Shown here: positions 8,240-15,325 of the stretch, piece after piece
How the letters are laid out: each line of letters opens with the position of its first letter
Numbering within the stretch: the first letter of the stretch is position 1
Assembly: GCA_023266195.1 (NCBI GenBank)
Contig: JAHFRP010000003.1
Location: forward strand, 1-64,000
DNA length: 64,000 nucleotides
From: Sulfuricella sp.
Lineage (GTDB): Bacteria > Pseudomonadota > Gammaproteobacteria > Burkholderiales > Sulfuricellaceae
Direction of reading: 5' to 3'
Position numbers and translations under genes: made by a program
Notes under the pieces: generated by a model
What the model was told of the DNA's origin: nothing
Databases searched by the model: none
The model's input: the letters and a program-made list of their open reading frames with translations, nothing else

Positions 8240-8281
8240 CCGGCTGAATCCACAAAACAGATAAATCTGGGAAAAGCATTT

Positions 8282-8381
8282 AGCCACAGAGAACACAGAG
8301 CTCACAGAGGAAAAACAATCAGTTGCGCGGGGCAACTGTTCCCCACCCATCATCTCTGTGGACTCTGTGATCTCTGTGGCT
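8282..8381. repeat. 100-bp inverted repeat (cacagag family)
   Basis: The 28-nt arms at 8282-8309 (starting agccacagag) and 8354-8381 (ending tctctgtggct) are inverted with only a few mismatches. The centre holds a smaller hairpin, cagttg / caactg. Fragments of the same cacagag motif appear near 2855-2870 and 63430. It resembles a non-autonomous dispersed element and lies just upstream of ubiT. Confidence 0.8.
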
Positions 8382-8438
8382 TGAACTGAGGTTTTAAGGA
8401 TAAAATACTACGCAACTAAATTTGCCCGAAAGAATCAC

Positions 8439-8930
8439 ATGAACCTGCCCGCGTTCAAAATCCCCAAGCCGCTCGGCGCCGCGCTGTCGCTGCTGCCCGC
8501 CTACCCGCATTCGCTGCTGTTCAGCCAGGGGCTCAACCTGGCGCTGGGGCGCATCATCAAGCGCGAATTGCTGGAGCCGCTGCACGGCAAGGTGATCCGC
8601 ATCGGCGTCACCGATGCCGGGCTCAGCTTTTTCTTCACCATCAACAGCACCGGCTTCATCGCCTGCAAGAGCGACAAGACGCCCGACCTGTCGATCAGCG
8701 CCACCGCCTACGATTTCCTGATGCTCGGCATGCGCAAGGAAGACCCGGACACCCTGTTCTTCAGCCGCCGCCTGGTGGTGGAGGGCGACACGGAACTGGG
8801 CCTGATCGCCAAGAACACGCTCGACGCGGTGGAACTGCCCAGGTTCGACATCGAGCAGCTGATGCCGGGCAAGGTGCTGGAAAAGGCCGCAGCCCGGCTG
8901 CTCGCCGCCAGCGCTCCCGGCTCTCGTTAA
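8439..8930 (+). CDS. ubiT: SCP2-domain protein UbiT, anaerobic ubiquinone biosynthesis
   Basis: A 163-residue protein with an SCP2 lipid-binding fold, recognisable from the N-terminal LLPAYPHSLLFSQGLNLALG segment and the central FMI-type pattern DLSISATAYDFLML...DTLFFSRRLVVEGDTELG. UbiT is the lipid-binding accessory factor that, with the peptidase-U32-family proteins UbiU and UbiV, allows oxygen-independent ubiquinone synthesis. UbiU and UbiV are not in the window. The ATG at 8439 follows a long inverted repeat, so it may have its own promoter rather than be read from the cupin gene 200 bp upstream. The assignment fits the anaerobic respiration genes around it. A generic SCP2 sterol-binding protein is the alternative. 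Confidence 0.8.
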   Translation: MNLPAFKIPKPLGAALSLLPAYPHSLLFSQGLNLALGRIIKRELLEPLHGKVIRIGVTDAGLSFFFTINSTGFIACKSDKTPDLSISATAYDFLMLGMRKEDPDTLFFSRRLVVEGDTELGLIAKNTLDAVELPRFDIEQLMPGKVLEKAAARLLAASAPGSR

Positions 8931-9116
8931 ACCATCCTTCTAAACTTCGCGGCCGCCGGCGGCCGCAAAGCCCCTCCTTACCCCTACTCCCAAAGGCGTT
9001 TTTTTAACTCCTTGGTTTCTTGCCGGATATCCCTCACGTACCCCAACTTGATTTTCAACGGTTAATTTTTCGTCATCCATTCTGGATAAAAAGCCTCTTC
9101 ATCTCCACTTGACACA

Positions 9117-9164
9117 ACACAAGACTATGGGTAATTTTGCACCCATACACACAACATCTTGTGG
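9117..9164 (+). promoter_or_regulatory. pair of NrdR boxes upstream of nrdD
   Basis: The sequence acacaacatcttgtgg (9149-9164) matches the 16-bp NrdR consensus at most positions. A weaker copy, acacaagactatgggt (9117-9132), begins exactly 32 bp earlier, leaving 16 bp between boxes. Tandem boxes three helical turns apart are the hallmark of NrdR repression of ribonucleotide reductase genes. The rest of the 305-bp gap (8931-9235) shows no gene. Confidence 0.75.
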
Positions 9165-9235
9165 TTTATGATATTTGTCAACCAATTCTGGATTCACGGC
9201 AAATTCATGAACGGCAAGCACGCCAGGAGGAAGCA

Positions 9236-11281
9236 ATGACGGAACACGAGCCGCAAGGCGGCAGCATCAATCTGGTCTCTCTCTCCAAGGGAGTCCTCAA
9301 GCGCGACAACACCCTGGCGCCGTTCGATTCGGACAAGATCCGCTCCGCCATCCAGCGCGCCGGCGCGGCGACCGGCGAGCTCGACGCCAACGAAGCCTTC
9401 CTGCTCACCGCCCAGGTGGTCAAGGTGCTGATCCACAAGTTCCGCTCCGAGCCGCCCCACATCGAGAAAATCCAGGATGCGGTGGAGCAGGTGCTGATCT
9501 CCGCCAACCACCTCAAGACCGCCCGCGCCTACATCGTCTACCGCGAACAGCACACCAAGCTGCGCCAGGACCGCAAGACGGTGGTGGACGTGGAAAGCTC
9601 GATCAACGAATACCTCGACCAGATGGACTGGCGCGTCAACGCCAACGCCAACCAGGGCTATTCCCTGGGCGGCCTGATCCTCAACGTTTCCGGCAAGGTG
9701 GTGGCCAACTACTGGCTGAATCATGTCTATCCGCCCGAAGTCGGCGTCGCCCACCGCGAGGGCGACATCCACGTGCACGACCTCGACATGCTGGCCGGCT
9801 ACTGCGCCGGCTGGTCGCTGCGCACCCTGCTCAACGAAGGCCTCAACGGCGTGCCCGGCAAGGTCGAGGCCGGCCCGCCCAAGCACATGTCCTCCGCCGT
9901 CGGCCAGATCGTCAACTTCCTCGGCACCCTGCAGAACGAATGGGCCGGCGCGCAGGCGTTCAGCTCGTTCGACACCTACATGGCGCCGTTCATCCGCAAC
10001 GACAATCTGTCCTACGCCTGCGTCAAGCAATACATCCAGGAACTGATCTACAACCTCAACGTGCCGTCGCGCTGGGGCACGCAGACCCCATTCACCAACC
10101 TGACCTTCGACTGGGTGTGCCCGGAAGACCTGCGCGAACAGGTGCCGGTCATCGGCGGCAAGGAAATGCCGTTCGCCTACGGCGACCTGCAGGACGAGAT
10201 GGACATGATCAACCGCGCCTACATCGAGGTGATGACCAGGGGCGACGCCAAGGGGCGCGTGTTCACCTTCCCCATCCCGACCTACAACATGACGCCGGAT
10301 TTCCCGTGGGAATCGGAAAACGCCACCCTGCTGTTCGAGATGACCGCGAAATACGGCCTGCCCTATTTCCAGAACTTCATCAATTCCGAGCTCAAGCCGA
10401 ACATGGTGCGCTCGATGTGCTGCCGGTTGCAGCTCGACCTGCGCGAGCTCCTCAAGCGCGGCAACGGCCTGTTCGGCAGCGCCGAGCAGACCGGCTCGGT
10501 CGGCGTGGTCACCATCAACTGCGCCCGCCTGGGCTATCTCTACCAGGGCAACGAAGAAGCCCTGTTCGCCCGCCTCGACGAGCTGATGGAAATCGGCAAG
10601 AACAGCCTCGAAATCAAGCGCAAGGTGATCCAGCGCCACATGGACGCCGGCCTGTTCCCCTACACCAAGCGCTACCTCGGCACGCTGCGCAACCACTTCT
10701 CCACCCTGGGCGTGAACGGCATCAACGAAATGGTGCGCAACTTCACCCACGACGAGCACGACATCACCACCGAATTCGGCCACACCTTCGCGGTGCGCCT
10801 GCTCGACCACGTGCGCGCCAAGATGCTCGCCTTCCAGGAAGAAACCGGCCACATGTACAACCTCGAAGCCACGCCGGCGGAAGGCACCACCTACCGCTTC
10901 GCCAAGGAAGACCGCAAGCGCTTCGCCGACATCATCCAGGCCGGCACCAAGGAAATGCCCTACTACACCAACTCGTCGCAGCTGCCGGTCGGCTTCACCG
11001 ACGACCCGTTCGAAGCGCTGGAGCGGCAGGAGGAATTGCAGCGCAAATACACCGGCGGCACCGTGCTGCACCTCTACATGACCGAGCGCATCACCAGCGC
11101 CGAAGCCTGCAAAACGCTGGTGCGCCGCGCCCTGGAACGCTTCAGCCAGCCCTACATCACCATCACGCCGACCTTCTCGATCTGCCCCAAGCACGGCTAT
11201 CTCGACGGCGAGCACAAATTCTGCCCGAAATGCGACCAGGACCGCCTGGCCGAAAAACGCAAGAAACTGGCGGCCGCCTGA
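9236..11281 (+). CDS. nrdD: anaerobic (class III) ribonucleotide reductase, catalytic part
   Basis: A 681-residue subunit that reduces ribonucleoside triphosphates to dNTPs without oxygen. An ATP-cone regulatory domain occupies about residues 12-105. The catalytic barrel follows, with the paired cysteines Cys395-Cys396 (RSMCCRLQ) and the TGSVGVVTINCARLGYL region. The C-terminus ends with a CxxH...CxxC zinc-type site (Cys650, His653, Cys663, Cys666). The usual glycyl-radical loop after this site is missing; it is encoded by the next small gene. The ATG at 9236 has an ideal AGGAGGAA site; an in-frame ATG 99 bases earlier overlaps the NrdR box and was rejected. The gene is controlled by tandem NrdR boxes. 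Confidence 0.95.
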   Translation: MTEHEPQGGSINLVSLSKGVLKRDNTLAPFDSDKIRSAIQRAGAATGELDANEAFLLTAQVVKVLIHKFRSEPPHIEKIQDAVEQVLISANHLKTARAYIVYREQHTKLRQDRKTVVDVESSINEYLDQMDWRVNANANQGYSLGGLILNVSGKVVANYWLNHVYPPEVGVAHREGDIHVHDLDMLAGYCAGWSLRTLLNEGLNGVPGKVEAGPPKHMSSAVGQIVNFLGTLQNEWAGAQAFSSFDTYMAPFIRNDNLSYACVKQYIQELIYNLNVPSRWGTQTPFTNLTFDWVCPEDLREQVPVIGGKEMPFAYGDLQDEMDMINRAYIEVMTRGDAKGRVFTFPIPTYNMTPDFPWESENATLLFEMTAKYGLPYFQNFINSELKPNMVRSMCCRLQLDLRELLKRGNGLFGSAEQTGSVGVVTINCARLGYLYQGNEEALFARLDELMEIGKNSLEIKRKVIQRHMDAGLFPYTKRYLGTLRNHFSTLGVNGINEMVRNFTHDEHDITTEFGHTFAVRLLDHVRAKMLAFQEETGHMYNLEATPAEGTTYRFAKEDRKRFADIIQAGTKEMPYYTNSSQLPVGFTDDPFEALERQEELQRKYTGGTVLHLYMTERITSAEACKTLVRRALERFSQPYITITPTFSICPKHGYLDGEHKFCPKCDQDRLAEKRKKLAAA

Positions 11282-11314
11282 TTCCTGCCTTATAACTACG
11301 CAAAGGAGAACACC

Positions 11315-11509
11315 ATGAACGATCTGTCCCACCAAGCCCAACTGGAAACCGAAGAAATCCTGCTGACCGACGAAGAACGCCAGCCCTGCGAAGTATGGAC
11401 CCGCGTCATGGGCTACCACCGCCCGGTCGCTTCGTTCAACATCGGCAAGAAAGGCGAGCACAACGAGCGCCAGTATTTCCAGGAATGCCGCGCCAAGCTG
11501 GCGGCTTGA
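11315..11509 (+). CDS. separate glycyl-radical tail of NrdD
   Basis: A 64-residue protein that matches the extreme C-terminus of ordinary NrdD enzymes. The segment CEVWTRVMGYHRPVASFN (25-42) carries the RVxGYxRP pattern in which the glycine (Gly33) forms the radical, followed by NIGKKGEHNERQYF. It has its own ribosome site (AAAGGAGAA) 33 bp after the nrdD stop, so this is a true separate gene rather than an unnoticed frameshift. It would have to dock onto NrdD to complete the active site and be activated by NrdG, much as the free-standing glycyl-radical protein GrcA complements PflB. Such short 'anaerobic ribonucleotide reductase' ORFs are known beside NrdD in some proteobacteria. Confidence 0.85.
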   Translation: MNDLSHQAQLETEEILLTDEERQPCEVWTRVMGYHRPVASFNIGKKGEHNERQYFQECRAKLAA

Positions 11510-11531
11510 AAGCGATAGCAACGCTTCACAT

Positions 11532-11670
11532 GTAGGTTGGGTTCACCCTAAAGGGTACAAGAGCGGCTTTATCGCGTAACCCAACAAACCCAAAACTTCA
11601 AAACCAACAATTTGAAGGAGGATCGGGTTTGTTGGGTTACGGCGCAAAATGCGCGCCTAACCCAACCTAC
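11532..11670. repeat. 139-bp nested inverted repeat between the NrdD tail and nrdG
   Basis: The outer perfect 12-nt arms gtaggttgggtt (11532-11543) and aacccaacctac (11659-11670) enclose perfect 16-nt inner arms (11576-11591, starting gtaaccc, and 11625-11640, ending gggttac). There is no ORF inside. It has the build of a MITE-like dispersed element and lies directly before the nrdG start, so it may affect coupling of nrdD and nrdG expression. Confidence 0.85.
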
Positions 11671-11708
11671 ATGACCGCAGCTTGCGTAAGCAGTATCGCG
11701 ATCGCACC

Positions 11709-12419
11709 ATGCCTCCGACATCATCCAACCTCCAAATCGGCGGCCTCACCCCGCTGACCAGCACCGATTACCCCGGCTGCCTGGCGGCCGTGGTGTTCTG
11801 CCAGGGCTGTCCGTGGCGCTGCGGCTACTGCCACAATCCCCACCTGATTCCGCGCAGCGGCGAAAGCGCGCTGAACTGGCCCGGTGTGATGGACTTCCTG
11901 CGCCGCCGCCGAGGCCTGCTCGACGCGGTCGTCTTCAGCGGCGGCGAACCGACCCTGCAGGACGAGCTCCCCGCCGCCATCGAAGAAGCAAGCAGCCTCG
12001 GCTTCAAGATCGGCCTCCACACCGGCGGCACCTACCCCGCCCGCCTGGGCGCCGTGCTGCCGCTGCTGTCCTGGGTCGGCATGGACATCAAGGCCGAGTT
12101 CGCCGACTACGACCGCGTCACCGGCACACCGGCCAGCGGCGAGAAAGCGCGGGCCAGCGCCCAAATGCTGCTCGACAGCGGCGTCGCCCACGAATTCCGC
12201 ACCACGGTGCATCCGTTGTTCCATACCCGGGAATCCCTGCTGCGACTGGCGGAGGAACTGCGCGGCATGGACGCGCGCCACTACGTGCTGCAGGAATTTC
12301 GCCCGCAGGGCTGCGCGGACGAGGCTGTCGCCGCCTACCCCGCCCAGGAGCTGCTGGACGATGCGCTGTGCGACCGGATCGGCGCGATGTTTGACACTTT
12401 CTCCGTGCGGCGAGCATAA
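11709..12419 (+). CDS. nrdG: anaerobic ribonucleotide reductase activase (radical SAM)
   Basis: A 236-residue radical SAM enzyme that generates the glycyl radical on the NrdD tail. The cluster motif is Cys34-x3-Cys38-x2-Cys41 (GCPWRCGYCHN), followed by VVFSGGEPTLQ, the SAM-binding GGE motif. The sequence is of the NrdG2/YjjW-like type, longer than the roughly 155-residue E. coli NrdG. The ATG at 11709 follows the nested palindrome; an in-frame TTG at 11682 falls beside the repeat and was not preferred. Its place after nrdD and the radical-tail gene supports the assignment over other activase families. Confidence 0.9.
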   Translation: MPPTSSNLQIGGLTPLTSTDYPGCLAAVVFCQGCPWRCGYCHNPHLIPRSGESALNWPGVMDFLRRRRGLLDAVVFSGGEPTLQDELPAAIEEASSLGFKIGLHTGGTYPARLGAVLPLLSWVGMDIKAEFADYDRVTGTPASGEKARASAQMLLDSGVAHEFRTTVHPLFHTRESLLRLAEELRGMDARHYVLQEFRPQGCADEAVAAYPAQELLDDALCDRIGAMFDTFSVRRA

Positions 12420-12501
12420 AACAGCGGTGCGCCACGCGGACCGCAACGCCTCATAACCGGAGGAAACGACACCGCCGCCTGTCGGTCAGGCAGCAAGCAT
12501 A

Positions 12502-12530
12502 GCCCGGATGAAGCTCCGCGCAATCCGGGA
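12502..12530. repeat. REP-like palindrome upstream of the phosphatase
   Basis: The arms gcccggat (12502-12509) and atccggga (12523-12530) enclose gaagctccgcgca. It is the inverse-orientation copy of the unit at 857-885. The remaining 12420-12689 spacer shows no gene. Confidence 0.7.
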
Positions 12531-12689
12531 TGTGTCTCTACGCCAAGACCGCCCCGCATTCCGCTGCGCTTCGTAGAGGCTACGACTCTAATCCTGCGGT
12601 CCACCGGATGCCGCTCGCCCCTCCCGTCACAAAGCAGTCATATTGCATCTTTATACTCGCGCAAGCCATCCAACCCGCGAGATAAATCC

Positions 12690-14963
12690 ATGCACCTGAA
12701 ACGCATTATCGCCTGTTCCTTGATTCTGCTGTCGTCAACCGCATGGGCCGGACTCGATGACGATGCGCCGTTCAAGAGCGACGGCAGGACGCGCAATGCG
12801 GTCGATCCGATCCAGGGCGACGCCAGGCTCGCCGACTTCCCGACTCATGCGGAGGCCCAGAGCGGGCTGCGCATCCTGCCGCCGGCCGGCACCGAGCTGT
12901 TCGCCGGCCAGCGTTTCGATCTGCGCGTGGAAACCCAGATTCCCGCCCAGGCGGCGCCGGTGCTCAAGCGCCTGAACGTCAACCGCCGCGACATGACGGC
13001 CCGGTTTCTGCGCACCGTCGCACGCCAGGGGAGCGGCCCGGAATCCGGCACGCCGCAGAGCGATTCGCTATTCGGTGCAACGGCGCGCAACCTGACGTTC
13101 GATCGGCCCGGGCAGTATGCGGTGGAGGCGGTCGTCGAAGTCGACGGCGTCGAGCGGCGCATCGCGAACACTTACAGCGTCGCCGCCGCACCCAACCCCA
13201 GGGCGCCGCATGCGGCGCGCCGGGTCGTGTTCTTCCTGGGCGACGGCATGGGGCTGCCCTTGATCACCGCCGCCCGCATCGCCGGCAAGGGCCTGTTCGA
13301 AGGCCGCGCCAGGGATCAGCTGGCGATGGAAAAAATGGCCTATCACGGCATCAGCATGACGACGTCGTTCGACAGCATCATCACCGATTCCGCACCGGGC
13401 ATGGCGACCCTGATCTCGGGCATGAAGCAGTCCAACAACGCACTGCAGGTCGCGGTGGACAACACCCCGGAAAATCCGCTCGACAATCCGCGTGTGGAAA
13501 CCCTGTTCGAATACATGAAACGCGTGCACGGCTGGAAAATCGGCGTGGTGACGGATGCTTTCCTGACCGACGCGACTCCGGCTGCCACGCAGGCACATAT
13601 CCGCTCGCGCCGGGTGTATCCGGCCATCGCGCAACAGATGATCGGCTATTACGCCGACGGCACGGCCATGCCCAAAACCGGCTATGCTTCCCTGGCCGCG
13701 CTGTCGCAGCCGCTTGACGTGCTGATGGGCGGCGGCGCGGCGCAATGGATGAGCGAGAAAAATCCCGACCTCGCGCGGTTCTACCAATATGCAAAAGGCG
13801 GGCGCAAGGATGTCGATCTGGTTGCCGACGTGGCACCGGGTCTGGGTTACAGCGTGGTACGCAACGGCGACGAACTGAAGGCGGCGCCCAACGGCCGCAA
13901 ACTGCTCGGCCTGTTCACCGGCGAATTCCGCCCGGCCTCCAGCGGCCTCGGCCCCGACAACGTGCCGGGCGTGCTCGACCGTCTGGTGGCGCGCGGCGCG
14001 GCGACCATACGCGGCAAGGGCGCCGACGACGCGGAAACCGGCATGAACGTCGCGCCGCCCAAAGGCACCGGCTGCGGCGACAGCGTCGCCGAATGCTTCC
14101 GCAAGGTGCCGATGAAGACCGAGATGGTGGACAAGGCGATTTCGGTACTGGACGGGCTGGCCGGCAAAAATGGCGGATGGATGCTGCTGGTCGAACAATC
14201 GCAATCGGACAAGTTCGGCCACATCCTTGAATACGACCGCGCCGTCTACGAAGTGCTCGAACTCGATCAGACCATCGCCCACACGCAACGGCGCCTGGCC
14301 GGCGACAAGCGCAGTCTGCTGGTAGTCACCTCCGACCACGCCCAGCCCGAGACCATCATCGGCGTCACCATGCCGGGCCTGTTGAAGGGCGATCGCGAAG
14401 GCTGCTTCCGCGCCGCCAGCGGACGCTACCCGATCATCCTCGGTTCGGAATCCGACCCCGAACGTCCGTGCGCGTTGCAGGATGCGATCGCCACTTTCAA
14501 CGACGCCACTTTCCCGACCTATCGGGACAGCAACGGCGACGGCTTCCCCGACGACCCGGACCCTGCCATCAAGCTGGTCATCGAGGACGGGGGACGGCCG
14601 ACTTACAGCACGACCTATGAAACCAACTACATGCCGCTGAAGCCGCACGCCGAACGCAAGGACGAGAAAGGGGCCGCCGTCGGCCTGCCCGCCCTGCCCA
14701 ATTCCGCCCGCCAGCCGCAAGGCCTGCTGATGACCGGCAACATGCCGACGCGCAACATCAAGAATGGCGCCAACAAGACCTCGGGCGCGGTGGAGATCGC
14801 ACCGCACACCGCCGACGACGTGCTCGTTTCCGCGAATGGCGCGGGCGCCGCGCAGTTTGCCGGCATCTACGAAAACTCGTCGATCCATCTGCGCCTCGCC
14901 CGCGCCATGGGTAGCCGGGCCGCGCGGTCCACCGCGCAAGCCGGCACCCTGACGGGGTGGTAG
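12690..14963 (+). CDS. secreted alkaline phosphatase (PhoA-type)
   Basis: A 757-residue phosphatase with a Sec signal peptide (MHLKRIIACSLILLSSTAWA). After an N-terminal beta-rich segment (about 30-170), the catalytic domain starts at VVFFLGDGMG (metal Asp). The nucleophile is Ser234 in DSAPGMATLISG. Later metal ligands include VEQSQSDKFGH and TSDHAQPE. The family hydrolyses phosphomonoesters in the periplasm using zinc and magnesium. It is far longer than E. coli PhoA (about 470), with an added N-terminal Ig-like region and a long C-terminal part with acidic DSNGDGFPDDPDP, a calcium-binding-like run. The neighbours include a secreted metallophosphoesterase and a TonB system, which hints at phosphate-ester scavenging, but no Pho box was identified. 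Confidence 0.85.
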   Translation: MHLKRIIACSLILLSSTAWAGLDDDAPFKSDGRTRNAVDPIQGDARLADFPTHAEAQSGLRILPPAGTELFAGQRFDLRVETQIPAQAAPVLKRLNVNRRDMTARFLRTVARQGSGPESGTPQSDSLFGATARNLTFDRPGQYAVEAVVEVDGVERRIANTYSVAAAPNPRAPHAARRVVFFLGDGMGLPLITAARIAGKGLFEGRARDQLAMEKMAYHGISMTTSFDSIITDSAPGMATLISGMKQSNNALQVAVDNTPENPLDNPRVETLFEYMKRVHGWKIGVVTDAFLTDATPAATQAHIRSRRVYPAIAQQMIGYYADGTAMPKTGYASLAALSQPLDVLMGGGAAQWMSEKNPDLARFYQYAKGGRKDVDLVADVAPGLGYSVVRNGDELKAAPNGRKLLGLFTGEFRPASSGLGPDNVPGVLDRLVARGAATIRGKGADDAETGMNVAPPKGTGCGDSVAECFRKVPMKTEMVDKAISVLDGLAGKNGGWMLLVEQSQSDKFGHILEYDRAVYEVLELDQTIAHTQRRLAGDKRSLLVVTSDHAQPETIIGVTMPGLLKGDREGCFRAASGRYPIILGSESDPERPCALQDAIATFNDATFPTYRDSNGDGFPDDPDPAIKLVIEDGGRPTYSTTYETNYMPLKPHAERKDEKGAAVGLPALPNSARQPQGLLMTGNMPTRNIKNGANKTSGAVEIAPHTADDVLVSANGAGAAQFAGIYENSSIHLRLARAMGSRAARSTAQAGTLTGW

Positions 14964-14965
14964 CC

Positions 14966-15307
14966 GTGCCGCGCAAGGCCATCCGGATATTGCTGGCAGC
15001 CGGTGCGTTCATCTCCATGGCGGCGCTGGCTGCTCCGCTCACGGGGCGCTTGGTCGATACCATGGAGGCCGTGGTTTTCAGCGGTGCACAGGTGCGGCTG
15101 GTCGGCACGGAGCGCAGCGTAAAAACCGATTCGCGCGGCTTCTTTCGGTTTGCCGACGTCAACAGCGGCGGTCATTGGCTCGACATCGCACTGCCCGACG
15201 GCCGCAACTTGCGCGCCCATGTACTGATAGGCCCAGGCCAGGGGGCCGCCTATACGGAGTTCGATCTCGCCCGCATCGTTCCGCCCGACGACGATGCCGA
15301 CTACTGA
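14966..15307 (+). CDS. small secreted carboxypeptidase-regulatory-like protein
   Basis: A protein of about 113 residues with a signal peptide (KAIRILLAAGAFISMAALA) followed by one beta-sandwich repeat (LTGRLVDTMEAVVFSGAQVRLVG...TDSRGFFRFADVNSG). This is the pattern of carboxypeptidase regulatory-like or transthyretin-like domains found in extracellular and TonB-linked proteins. The GTG at 14966 has a G-rich site 6 nt upstream; a GTG at 14957 would add three residues and overlap the phosphatase gene. It is probably co-transcribed with the phosphatase and may help it bind substrate or surface. The function is unknown. Confidence 0.65.
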   Translation: MPRKAIRILLAAGAFISMAALAAPLTGRLVDTMEAVVFSGAQVRLVGTERSVKTDSRGFFRFADVNSGGHWLDIALPDGRNLRAHVLIGPGQGAAYTEFDLARIVPPDDDADY

Positions 15308-15325
15308 GCCGGCCCCGGCATCCCT

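Noticed and set aside
9194-11521. 775-codon antisense frame under nrdD
   Set aside because: Shadow of the high-GC nrdD codons on the opposite strand; no domain and no ribosome site.
12540-12615. tRNA-like stretch with a small tcgtag/ctacga hairpin
   Set aside because: No acceptor stem pairing or anticodon arm could be assembled; part of repeat-rich spacer.
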